Source: an uncultured Acetatifactor sp.
GTDB taxonomy: Bacteria > Bacillota > Clostridia > Lachnospirales > Lachnospiraceae
Reading direction: 5' to 3'
Assembly (NCBI GenBank): GCA_934394515.1
Contig: CAKRRU010000036.1
Location: 1 to 20,245, forward strand
DNA: 20,245 nt
Position numbers and translations under genes: made by a program. Below the pieces are notes generated by a model. That model saw only the letters and a program-made list of their open reading frames with translations, made no database searches and was not told the DNA's origin. Position 1 is the stretch's first letter; every line of letters begins with the position of its first letter. Below, piece after piece: positions 1 through 6,196 of this stretch.

Positions 1-2
1 AG

Positions 3-74
3 AGGATCCGATCCTATGAATTAAGCAAATTTACCAGAGACAATGAAGAAGAAATCATGAAAGCTATTCTTTGA
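3..74 (+). CDS. C-terminal tail of an unidentified gene (partial)
   Basis: An open frame enters from the left edge and ends at a TGA at 72-74, giving 23 charged residues that end in EEEIMKAIL. The composition (Glu, Lys, Arg with spaced hydrophobics) fits the C-terminal helix of a cytoplasmic protein. The two other forward frames stop within the first 40 bases. The fragment is too short to assign to a family, and it may not be coding at all. Confidence 0.3.
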   Translation, partial: RIRSYELSKFTRDNEEEIMKAIL

Positions 75-113
75 AATTGATGTTGCTTAAATAGAAATAG
101 AGAGAATGAAAAG

Positions 114-299
114 ATGAATATACATGAATTTTGGAAAGCAGTTCTCGTTCAAAATGAGAATGAAAGCAGAAAATCATTAAATAATTTCAGAGAAAAATAT
201 AAGGAGCGTATAGGAGAAAGCTATATTATTCATCCAAGAAACCTGATTTTAAAAGATGGAATTATCTGTATTCCACCATATATGACGATGAATATATAA
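114..299 (+). CDS. Small hypothetical ORF, possibly a decayed gene
   Basis: This 61-codon frame starts at ATG 114 behind a purine-rich stretch (AGAGAGAATGAAAAG) and begins MNIHEFWKAVL. That opening is reminiscent of the start of some SnoaL/NTF2-like proteins, but the rest does not follow the family pattern. Near its end, a second frame continues with YDDEYIKSFTRVKESLPLLP to a TGA at about 344. That reads like a natural C-terminus, so a small frameshift around 280 is possible. The surroundings are AT-rich and no stable function can be read. It could be a broken gene, a small orphan gene or chance. Confidence 0.3.
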   Translation: MNIHEFWKAVLVQNENESRKSLNNFREKYKERIGESYIIHPRNLILKDGIICIPPYMTMNI

Positions 300-397
300 A
301 ATCCTTTACAAGAGTGAAGGAGAGTTTACCTCTGTTGCCTAGGTGAATGGCGGTTTGGATAATATGATCAGCCGGGATTATAGTATAGGAGAGATAT

Positions 398-474
398 AAA
401 ACGGGGCACTTTTCACTAATATGAACGCAAAAAACGGGGCAAAATACAACTGATTTGATTGCAAAAACGGGGCA
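398..474 (+). repeat. Three direct repeats AAAACGGGGCA at 33-bp period
   Basis: The 11-mer AAAACGGGGCA occurs at 398-408, 431-441 and 464-474, so the start-to-start distance is exactly 33 bp both times. The second and third copies are preceded by GC and a longer A tract. The array ends 33 bp before the ATG of the AAA_14 ATPase. The intervening 22 bases are unlike each other. The array could be a set of protein-binding sites facing the same side of the helix, or the residue of a transposon end with multiple internal repeats such as those of IS21-type elements. Confidence 0.75.
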
Positions 475-507
475 GATGATGTATTGTGTAGTTGGAGGGA
501 TGCGTTT

Positions 508-1854
508 ATGTATAGAAAAGATTCCGTTACAATAGAAGAATGGCTCAAAAATTCCAAGAAAGCCTTACTGGTGACCGGGGCAAGACAGATAGGAAAAACC
601 TGGTTGATAAGAGATGAGATTAAAAAAAGCGGATATACGAAATTTGAAGTGAATTTTATTGACCAGCCGGATATGATTTCTTATTTAAATGCAGAGATGA
701 GTGCGGAAGAATTTTTGGTCAAATTAAAAATGATCATGCCGGAAAATTGCAAAGTGCATGAAACGGTTGTCTTTTTTGATGAGATTCAGAAATGTCCGGA
801 AATAGTAACAAAAATAAAGTTCCTCGTAGATGAGGGAAGCTTCAAATATGTAATGAGCGGATCGCTATTGGGTGTGGAGCTTAAGGGAATCGCTTCGGCT
901 CCGGTGGGATACCTGACTGTTTTAAGAATGTATCCTATGGATTTTGAAGAATTCATGATAGCAAACAATGTCTCAAGGACCACATTGGATATGCTGGAAG
1001 AAAAATTCCAACGTGTCGATCCGATAGACGAATTCATACATCAGAAGCTTCTGGCAATGTTTTTTGTGTATCTTATTGTCGGCGGGATGCCGGATGCTGT
1101 AAAAACTTATGTAGAGACAAAAGATATCCGGGAGGTTGACAAAGTGCAGCTGGATATCACAACGCTATATAAAGAGGACTTTTCCCAATACGAACTGGAG
1201 GATAGAAAGCTTAAGCTGAAATCTATCTATGACATTATTCCTGCGGAATTGAATAAGCAGAATAAAAAGTTTGTATTTACCATGTTGGATAAGGAACTGA
1301 AATTCGACCGTTATGAAAACAGCTTTTTATGGTTAAAAGATGCAGGTGTGGCATTGCCGGTTTATAATGTTGACGCACCGGTGATCCCCCTTTTGGCAAG
1401 TAAGAGCAGTAATGTATTCCGGCTTTTTTCAAATGATATCGGATTATTGACGAGTGCATATCCGGCAGAAACAAAAATCGAGTTAATTAACAAAAATGGA
1501 GAAGTGAACAACGGAGCCCATTTTGAAAATGCAGTGGCACAGCAATTAACGGCAAACGGTTTTACACCGTATTTCTGCAAAAAGAAGAATATCGGAGAGA
1601 TGGATTTTGCGATAGAAATGAATGGAAAGGTTGTGCCGATTGAAGTAAAATCCGGAAAAGAATATAAGTCCCATAAAGCTTTGGACAATTTTATGCAGGT
1701 GCCGGATTATCATCTTGAAAAAGCGTACGTTTTTTCCGTAGGAAATGTGGAAAAAGAAGAAAATGTGACATATCTTCCCATTTATATGTGCTATCTGTTG
1801 AGAGAACAGAAGATTGGACGGATGATTGTTGAGTTGGATACTACCGGGTTGTAA
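508..1854 (+). CDS. AAA_14/DUF4143 family ATPase
   Basis: This is a 448-residue ATPase of the AAA_14 plus DUF4143 family, common in gut Firmicutes and Bacteroidetes and of unclear cellular role. The ATG at 508 was chosen because GGAGG at 494-498 sits 9 bases upstream; an in-frame TTG at 484 has no comparable site. Walker A is GARQIGKT (24-31), Walker B is VVFFDE (87-92), followed by the sensor-like MSGSLLG (116-122). The middle region carries the DUF4143-type GGMPDAV stretch. Near the end, D366, E379 and K381 in EMDF and IEVKSG form the D-ExK arrangement of PD-(D/E)XK nuclease folds, which is usual in the family but of unproven activity. It is a single gene with a terminator directly after it. 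Three 33-bp-spaced repeats lie just upstream. Confidence 0.9.
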   Translation: MYRKDSVTIEEWLKNSKKALLVTGARQIGKTWLIRDEIKKSGYTKFEVNFIDQPDMISYLNAEMSAEEFLVKLKMIMPENCKVHETVVFFDEIQKCPEIVTKIKFLVDEGSFKYVMSGSLLGVELKGIASAPVGYLTVLRMYPMDFEEFMIANNVSRTTLDMLEEKFQRVDPIDEFIHQKLLAMFFVYLIVGGMPDAVKTYVETKDIREVDKVQLDITTLYKEDFSQYELEDRKLKLKSIYDIIPAELNKQNKKFVFTMLDKELKFDRYENSFLWLKDAGVALPVYNVDAPVIPLLASKSSNVFRLFSNDIGLLTSAYPAETKIELINKNGEVNNGAHFENAVAQQLTANGFTPYFCKKKNIGEMDFAIEMNGKVVPIEVKSGKEYKSHKALDNFMQVPDYHLEKAYVFSVGNVEKEENVTYLPIYMCYLLREQKIGRMIVELDTTGL

Positions 1855-1869
1855 AATGGAGAAACTATT

Positions 1870-1903
1870 AGAACGAGCAGGGAATCCCCTACTCGTTCTT
1901 TTT
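1870..1903 (+). terminator. Rho-independent terminator of the AAA_14 ATPase
   Basis: AGAACGAG (1870-1877) pairs perfectly with CTCGTTCT (1892-1899). An inner AGGG/CCCT extension closes a short loop, and a T run follows to 1903. Transcripts from the ATPase gene should end here. The right arm also encodes the last codons of the convergent beta-glucuronidase, whose stop codon lies at 1889-1891. In the minus direction no T run follows, so it probably terminates mainly on the plus strand. Confidence 0.8.
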
Positions 1904-3706
1904 ATATCCAAAATCCGGTATTTTTTCCCAACGCTCTCTAAAATAATGTGCGATCATCTTCGGACGGCGGTCTCTGGTGAAGATGCCCTTGCGGTTGCCA
2001 TCGGCACGCATGCAGCCCTGTATGGTGGCGAAATCGGCAAAGTTCCATACCTGTTCGCCGATAAAGAAGGCACGACCGTCGAAGGCTTTGCTGTACATCT
2101 TATAGAATTCTACCTGGAACTCTTCGCTGAACATCTCCGGAACGCAGTTATGAAGCCCCGGCAGAGTGTCGGCTCCGTATTCTGTCATCATCACAGGTTT
2201 TCCGATCTTTTCCCAGAAATCAAGTTCCAGATTCCAGGCGTAGGAAGCGGCCTCCAGATCACCGGAGAGGTTGTACCAGCCGTAATAGCGGTTCAGGCAG
2301 ACTACATCCATGGTTCTGGTGACGATATCTTTTTCATAGTTATTCTGGCAGCAGACGAAAGTCACCGGGCGGTTCTGGGGATCCAGCTTATGCGTGAGCT
2401 CGTAGAGAGAATGCCAGTATTCATAGGCGGATTCCGGGAAATGTTCGGTATCCGGCTCGTTGCCCATGGACCACATGACGACGCAGGGGTGATTCTTATC
2501 CCGTGCAATCATATCACGGAGTACGTGCTCGTGATGTTCTCTGATAGGGAAAGTCTTATAGGGATCCGCAGCGCTTCCGGCGCCGATTCCCACTGCCGGG
2601 GTCTCGTCGATAATGACGATGCCTTCCCGGTCGCAGAGCCTATAGATTTCTTCCGCATAAGGGTAATGGCTGGTGCGGAAGGAATTGGCATGCATCCAGT
2701 GCAGGAGGTTGATATCCTTGACATCCAGGCACAGATCCAGGCCTCTGCCATGGAAAGGCGAATCCTCATGCTTGCTGAAGCCTTTGAAATAAAAAGGTTC
2801 GCCGTTGATTAAAAATTGTGTTCCTCTCACCTCTACGGTACGGAAACCGAATTCTTCGGTATAAGTATCTTCCCCGTAATGAACTTCAGCTTTATATAGA
2901 TAAGGCGTGCCCGGATAAGGCTGCCACAGATGCGCCTGTGGCAGCCGAATCTGTCCGGCAGCGCCTACGCTTTCTGCCAGGCAGTTGTCGGTGGCATCCA
3001 GTAGTTTCAGGGTCACGGGAGCATCACTGCAGGCTCCGGCAGTAGCAATCGTATAATTTAAGACACCGGTGTCACCGTCCAGTGACGGCACCAGGGTAAT
3101 ATCTTCGATATAGGAGGCCGGTGTGCTGTAAATGCGCACCGGACGGTTAATTCCGGCAAAATTGAAGAAGTCAAAATTGGGCATATTCTGCTTCTTTCGC
3201 CATTTTTTTGCGGCTTCCACGCTGGGGATGCCGGGATTGTCCGAACCGAAAAAGGCGATGTTATCTTCGTTCCCGACAGGCAGAGTACTGTGACTGACAC
3301 GGTTGTCAGCAGCGACACCGATCGTGATCCGGTCGTCTGCCGGAAGAAGACCCGTAATATCAACCTCGAAGGGAAGAAAACCGCCCTTATGTGTGACGAC
3401 TAATTTGCCGTTGATATATACTTTGGCGGAGTGGGTTACGGCGTCAAAACGCAGAACCTGCCGGCTGTGTCCTGTACAGAGAGATGCAGGTAGTTCTACC
3501 GTCCGCTCATAATAGACCCAGCCGTAGTGATTCCGGTAGGCAGGATCTTCTTTTTGGTCATTAAAAGAGGCCGGAACATAGATGGTATCTGCGTCCTGCA
3601 GATTTGTCCAGGATTCTCCCGGTTCCGTCTCATCTCCCAGTTTGAATTTCCAGATACCGCCGAGCTCCACAATGGCGCGCGAGCGGTTCATTTTCGGATA
3701 TAGCAT
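1889..3706 (-). CDS. uidA: Beta-glucuronidase, glycoside hydrolase family 2
   Basis: This 605-residue enzyme hydrolyses beta-D-glucuronides and is close in length to the E. coli protein (603). It has an N-terminal sugar-binding jelly roll (about 10-190), an Ig-like domain (about 190-285) and a TIM barrel (about 290-605). The acid/base is E417 in GNEPD, the nucleophile is E509 in MTEYGAD, and N571/K573 in NRKG form the N-x-K motif that contacts the glucuronate carboxylate, separating it from GH2 galactosidases. The segment between DETPAVG and RDKNHP, which holds the active-site Loop 1 of E. coli GUS, is about 13 residues shorter, suggesting a reduced loop and altered substrate size preference. 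No signal peptide is visible, so it should act in the cytoplasm. The ATG at 3706 has GGAGG 8 bases upstream. No sugar transporter lies beside it in this window. Confidence 0.96.
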   Translation of the reverse strand: MLYPKMNRSRAIVELGGIWKFKLGDETEPGESWTNLQDADTIYVPASFNDQKEDPAYRNHYGWVYYERTVELPASLCTGHSRQVLRFDAVTHSAKVYINGKLVVTHKGGFLPFEVDITGLLPADDRITIGVAADNRVSHSTLPVGNEDNIAFFGSDNPGIPSVEAAKKWRKKQNMPNFDFFNFAGINRPVRIYSTPASYIEDITLVPSLDGDTGVLNYTIATAGACSDAPVTLKLLDATDNCLAESVGAAGQIRLPQAHLWQPYPGTPYLYKAEVHYGEDTYTEEFGFRTVEVRGTQFLINGEPFYFKGFSKHEDSPFHGRGLDLCLDVKDINLLHWMHANSFRTSHYPYAEEIYRLCDREGIVIIDETPAVGIGAGSAADPYKTFPIREHHEHVLRDMIARDKNHPCVVMWSMGNEPDTEHFPESAYEYWHSLYELTHKLDPQNRPVTFVCCQNNYEKDIVTRTMDVVCLNRYYGWYNLSGDLEAASYAWNLELDFWEKIGKPVMMTEYGADTLPGLHNCVPEMFSEEFQVEFYKMYSKAFDGRAFFIGEQVWNFADFATIQGCMRADGNRKGIFTRDRRPKMIAHYFRERWEKIPDFGYKKNE

Positions 3707-3762
3707 GGCAGTTGCCTCCTTTTGATTCCTTATTGTATATGAAATATCTTGTAACTGTGCAT

Positions 3763-3768
3763 ATTATA
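3763..3768 (-). promoter_or_regulatory. -10 box of the likely uidA promoter
   Basis: Read on the minus strand, TATAAT lies about 57 bases upstream of the uidA ATG, leaving a leader of roughly 50 bases. The -35 position 17-18 bases further upstream is poorly conserved, which would fit an activated promoter. No clear operator was recognised. Confidence 0.45.
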
Positions 3769-3831
3769 GGGCATAAGCAGAGTGAAATCCATGTGATTAT
3801 TTTGCGAAAATATGTAATATTTTTAATGCAA

Positions 3832-4044
3832 CTGAGTGCTCAGACATGGATCAGATGTTTAGAAGCAGCAGGAAATCCGGAATATTATACGCAGATCGTA
3901 TCCATGTTTGACACCATCATGTCGGATAACGTACAGGCGAGAGAACTGAAAAGTAACGGAGACTATATCCGAGTGGAAAATGACAATGTCAGGATCAACA
4001 GCCAGGAACTGTTCTATGATAGGGCGTATGAGCAGGCAAAATGA
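3832..4044 (+). pseudogene. Remnant resembling the C-terminus of polyphosphate kinase (PPK1)
   Basis: An open frame ends in a stretch with MFDTIMSDNVQAREL, SNGDYIRV, NSQELFYDRAYEQAK and a TGA at 4042-4044. The order 'DN-x-AR-L, DG/NG-x-Y-x-R, NSQ, aromatic, A' matches how I recall PPK1 proteins ending. A PPK1 gene should be about 700 codons, yet here only about 70 are left. The frame can be extended upstream to a TTG at 3712, but that part lies in the uidA promoter region and has no ribosome binding site. The most likely reading is the 3' end of a deleted ppk gene. A novel small protein is the alternative. Confidence 0.5.
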
Positions 4045-4066
4045 CATAAAAACCGGTGACATCAGA

Positions 4067-4095
4067 TTGTCCAAAACGTATTTTTATAGTATGAT
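4067..4095 (+). promoter_or_regulatory. Sigma-70-type promoter of the DUF3791/DUF3990 operon
   Basis: TTGTCC (4067-4072) and TATGAT (4090-4095) are separated by 17 bases. The predicted start near 4102 leaves a leader of about 33 bases containing GGAG shortly before the ATG at 4135. A dedicated promoter supports the three downstream genes being an independent unit. Confidence 0.6.
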
Positions 4096-4134
4096 AATAA
4101 ATACAACATGAACGACGATTGAAGGAGAAAAGCT

Positions 4135-4374
4135 ATGTGTTCCGGTGTGAAAATTAAAAACTCTCGTGAACTTGAATTTGCTGTATTCTGTATTGAAAAT
4201 GTTGCTACAAAGTTGGGCGTGGATGCGGAGCGTGTTTACCGGGCATTTACAGAAAAAAGTGATATTTTAAATGGCTATATTGTGCCGGAATACGAAGTGC
4301 TGCATACCCAGAGCCGGGAATATATTGTAGAAGACCTCCTTGATGTGATGAAAGAAAGGGGTGTGGAAGTATGA
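4135..4374 (+). CDS. DUF3791 family protein
   Basis: This 79-residue acidic, soluble protein is of the DUF3791 type. Recognisable features are the N-terminal ELEFAVFCIENVATKLGVDAERVYRAF, the central YIVPEYEVLHTQS and the closing IVEDLLDVMKERGV. Proteins of this type usually sit beside DUF3990 proteins, as here. The ATG follows GAAGGAG by about 8 bases, and the last codons overlap the next gene by ATGA (4371-4374), so translation is probably coupled. By analogy with small-gene-before-toxin operons it could be an antitoxin or adaptor for the DUF3990 protein, but this is inference from position and size. No DNA-binding motif is evident. Confidence 0.85.
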   Translation: MCSGVKIKNSRELEFAVFCIENVATKLGVDAERVYRAFTEKSDILNGYIVPEYEVLHTQSREYIVEDLLDVMKERGVEV

Positions 4375-4841
4375 TCTTATATCACGGTTCTTTTTTAGAA
4401 ATTATACAGCCGGACTTGGTACATTCCCGCCCTAATGTAGATTTTGGATGTGGATTTTATGTCACGCCGCTGTATGATCAGGCTGCAAAATGGTGCGGAA
4501 AGTTCAAACGTCGAGGAAAAGAGGGCATTATTTCCAGATATGAATATAATGAAGACCGGGAAGCCGAATTGGATGTTTTAAGATTCGATTCTTATTCTGA
4601 AGAATGGCTTGATTTTATTCTGAACTGCCGTAGCGGAAAAGATTCGACAGATTACGATCTTGTTATAGGCGGAGTCGCTAACGATAAGGTATTCAATACA
4701 GTAGAGTTGTTTTTTGACGGATTGATTGATAAAACGGAAGCTATCACTCGCCTGCGGTATGAAAAGCCGAACTTGCAGATTTGTTTTCGGACAGAGAAAG
4801 CATTAACCCTGTTGCATTTTGAAGGAAGTGAAAGATTATGA
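4371..4841 (+). CDS. DUF3990 family protein, ADP-ribosyltransferase-like
   Basis: This is a 156-residue protein of the DUF3990 family. The N-terminal LYHGS (3-7), then DFGCGFYVT (24-32), and the late LQICFRTEKALTLLHF (135-150) have the layout of small ADP-ribosyltransferase folds: a His/Arg strand, a Tyr/Ser strand and a third Glu/Gln strand. The segment YDLVIGGVANDKVF (95-108) is characteristic of the family. If active it would transfer ADP-ribose from NAD to a cellular target, and could be toxic. It has no signal peptide. It sits between two DUF3791 genes, overlapping each by ATGA. The family call is solid; the enzymatic role is inferred from motif layout only. Confidence 0.82.
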   Translation: MILYHGSFLEIIQPDLVHSRPNVDFGCGFYVTPLYDQAAKWCGKFKRRGKEGIISRYEYNEDREAELDVLRFDSYSEEWLDFILNCRSGKDSTDYDLVIGGVANDKVFNTVELFFDGLIDKTEAITRLRYEKPNLQICFRTEKALTLLHFEGSERL

Positions 4842-5065
4842 CGGCGAACCCGATTCTACTTCAGAAAAAATATAGTCGTGTCATTGAGTGTTTTGCAAAA
4901 CAGCAGGGGCTTTCTCTAGATGCGGCATTGAACTTTTTCTATCATTCCGAGGTTTATCAGTTGATTCGAGATGGTGTATCGGATATGCACTGTATGAGTG
5001 ATGCGTATTTGGCAGAAGAACTGGAACAGGAATATCGAGTAAAAAGTAATAATAGTAACGCATGA
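4838..5065 (+). CDS. Second DUF3791 family protein
   Basis: This is a 75-residue protein of DUF3791 character, with VIECFAKQQGLSLDAALNFF, then YHSEVYQLIRDG and ending DAYLAEELEQEY. It differs clearly in sequence from the first DUF3791 gene, so it is not a recent duplicate. Its ATG overlaps the DUF3990 stop by ATGA (4838-4841). Two divergent DUF3791 proteins flanking one DUF3990 suggests that each binds a different surface or that they form a complex; this is inference. A 6-bp inverted repeat spans its stop codon, and a terminator follows about 40 bases later. Confidence 0.82.
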   Translation: MTANPILLQKKYSRVIECFAKQQGLSLDAALNFFYHSEVYQLIRDGVSDMHCMSDAYLAEELEQEYRVKSNNSNA

Positions 5066-5071
5066 CGTTAC
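5055..5071. repeat. Inverted repeat GTAACG-N5-CGTTAC at the operon end
   Basis: Perfect 6-bp arms (5055-5060 and 5066-5071) flank a 5-base loop that contains the TGA stop of the second DUF3791 gene. It could be a small mRNA hairpin helping 3'-end stability, or chance. No T run follows. Confidence 0.4.
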
Positions 5072-5104
5072 CAAAGAGAGTGAGTTGAGTAAAGGGCTCC
5101 AAGG

Positions 5105-5143
5105 GCTCCAAGTACATGCTCAAGTACGTGCTTGGAGCTTTTT
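5105..5143 (+). terminator. Terminator of the DUF3791/DUF3990 operon
   Basis: GCTCCAAG (5105-5112) pairs with CTTGGAGC (5131-5138), followed by a T run at 5139-5143. The 18-base loop holds further partial complementarity. The octamer AGGGCTCC occurs twice just before and inside the left arm, a short local duplication. Confidence 0.75.
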
Positions 5144-5155
5144 ATTTGTCCTGAT

Positions 5156-5194
5156 TCAATATATATTTATCGAATATCAATAAAAATATATTGA
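5156..5194. repeat. Near-perfect 14-bp inverted repeat at the -35 box
   Basis: The arms at 5156-5169 and 5181-5194 match at 13 of 14 positions around an 11-base centre. The right arm ends in TTGA, which is the start of the -35 hexamer TTGACA at 5191. This layout is what a repressor operator would look like. The small HTH protein encoded in the same operon is the obvious candidate to bind it, by inference. Confidence 0.6.
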
Positions 5195-5219
5195 CATTCA
5201 TATGCGCGAGTGATATGGT
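5191..5219 (+). promoter_or_regulatory. Promoter of the DUF2975-HTH-DUF4173-DUF6688 operon
   Basis: A consensus -35 TTGACA (5191-5196) and TATGGT (5214-5219) are spaced by 17 bases. The predicted start near 5226 gives a leader of about 140 bases, long for this genome region and containing a tandem repeat. The -35 overlaps the right arm of an inverted repeat. Confidence 0.65.
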
Positions 5220-5247
5220 TATGACATGAAGCAGAACGTGAAGCCCG

Positions 5248-5277
5248 TGACGTCGTGACAGCTGACGTCGTGACAGC
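5248..5277 (+). repeat. Two tandem copies of a 15-bp unit in the 5' leader
   Basis: TGACGTCGTGACAGC is present twice head to tail (5248-5262 and 5263-5277), followed by a third TGA. A diverged partial copy, GTGACATCGT, lies near 5292. Each unit contains the palindrome GACGTC. The repeats lie downstream of the predicted transcription start, so they could act in the leader RNA or as a roadblock operator. Slippage-generated duplication is the simple explanation. Confidence 0.65.
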
Positions 5278-5365
5278 TGAATTGGGACACCGTGACATCG
5301 TACCATTGGTGTAGCTGATGTTCAAATAAAACGTCAAAGATAGCACAGAAAAGAGGTAATTCGTT

Positions 5366-5851
5366 ATGACTAAGAGAGAGTTGTCGGAAGAGAACCTGCG
5401 AGAGCGCAAGTATACGTTGACAAAGGGAACAAAATATCTGTTGGACTTTATGTTTTATTCAGGGATCCTGGTCACGGTGAGTCTGCCGGTCAGTCTGAAA
5501 TACATAGGAAAATATCTGGAAGCGGTAGAGGAGAATTATCTTCCGTCAGTGATCATATTTGCTATCCTGGGAGTGTTGGCGCTGCTTTTAATCAATGAGC
5601 TGCGCAAGATGTTCCGGACGGTACTTGCCGAGAATTGTTTTGTGCCGGAAAATGTGGCGAGTCTCCGGAGAATGGGAGATATCAGCTTCTTCATTGCCGC
5701 CATGAGCGCCGTCAGATGTGTGGTATATCTGACGATTGCAATGTTGGTAGTAATCCTTGTATTCATCATTGCTGGAATGTTCAGTAAAGTACTGGCTTAT
5801 GTGTTTGAAGAAGCAGTGCGTTACAAGGAAGAAAATGATTTAACGATATAA
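5366..5851 (+). CDS. DUF2975 family membrane protein
   Basis: This 161-residue protein has four hydrophobic segments at about 25-47, 60-78, 105-122 and 124-145, an arrangement typical of DUF2975. After the second segment comes ELRKMFRTVLAENCFVPENVASLRRMG, a family-like stretch in which the first cytoplasmic loop carries the conserved 'FV.EN...L...G' pattern. The ATG follows AAGAGGT at 9 bases. DUF2975 proteins are very often followed by a small Cro/C1-type HTH gene, exactly as here 86 bases downstream, and the pair is thought of as a membrane protein plus cognate regulator. The molecular function is unknown. Confidence 0.85.
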   Translation: MTKRELSEENLRERKYTLTKGTKYLLDFMFYSGILVTVSLPVSLKYIGKYLEAVEENYLPSVIIFAILGVLALLLINELRKMFRTVLAENCFVPENVASLRRMGDISFFIAAMSAVRCVVYLTIAMLVVILVFIIAGMFSKVLAYVFEEAVRYKEENDLTI

Positions 5852-5859
5852 TGCAAAAG

Positions 5860-5901
5860 TTCAGCCATGACAACGCGACTTTGCGAATGGCGCGTGCTGA
5901 A
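5860..5901. repeat. Inverted repeat between DUF2975 and HTH genes
   Basis: TTCAGC (5860-5865) pairs with GCTGAA (5896-5901), and CGCG/CGCG arms lie inside. The loop contains CTTTGCGAATG, identical to 11 bases inside the intergenic element at 12799-12809, so this may be a short member of the same repeat family. Placed inside an operon, it could tune expression of the downstream genes. Confidence 0.45.
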
Positions 5902-5937
5902 TGGGTATCATAGACGATAAACAGAAAGGCAGCAATT

Positions 5938-6177
5938 ATGGGAATTATTGTAAATCTGGATGTGATGATGGCGAAACGCAAGATCAGCCTGACGGAACTG
6001 GCAAATCAGGTGGATCTGACGCAGGCGAACCTGTCCATCTTAAAAAATAACAAGGCAAAAGCGATCCGGTTTTCCACGTTGGAGGCGATCTGCAAGGCAT
6101 TGCACTGCCAGCCGGGGGATATTCTGGAATATGTGGACGACGAGGAAGATGCTGAGAGCAAAGGTGAAACGAAATAA
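5938..6177 (+). CDS. Small Cro/C1-type HTH regulator (YozG-like)
   Basis: This 79-residue protein is essentially one helix-turn-helix domain of the Xre/YozG type. It runs from VNLDVMMAKRKISLTELANQ through VDLTQANLSILKNNKAKAIRFSTL to EAICKALHCQPGDILEYV, with an acidic tail. The recognition helix is around residues 25-38. These proteins partner DUF2975 membrane proteins and probably autoregulate. The inverted repeat overlapping the operon's -35 box is a plausible target. Upstream AGAAAGG is a modest ribosome binding site. It lacks the effector domain of larger Xre regulators, so signal input would have to come through the membrane partner or dimerisation. Confidence 0.9.
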   Translation: MGIIVNLDVMMAKRKISLTELANQVDLTQANLSILKNNKAKAIRFSTLEAICKALHCQPGDILEYVDDEEDAESKGETK

Positions 6178-6196
6178 ATTGTGGGAGGGGTAAGAC

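Noticed and set aside
398..474. The 33-bp-period repeats as a CRISPR array
   Set aside because: The repeat unit is only 11 bp, there are three copies, and no cas gene or leader is near. The spacing fits binding sites or transposon end repeats better.
1826..2812. Long plus-strand frame opposite uidA
   Set aside because: It lies antisense to the well-supported beta-glucuronidase, has no ribosome binding site and its product resembles no family.
3712..3831. Upstream extension of the PPK-like frame to a TTG start
   Set aside because: It overlaps the uidA leader and promoter, has no ribosome site and the added residues look non-coding.
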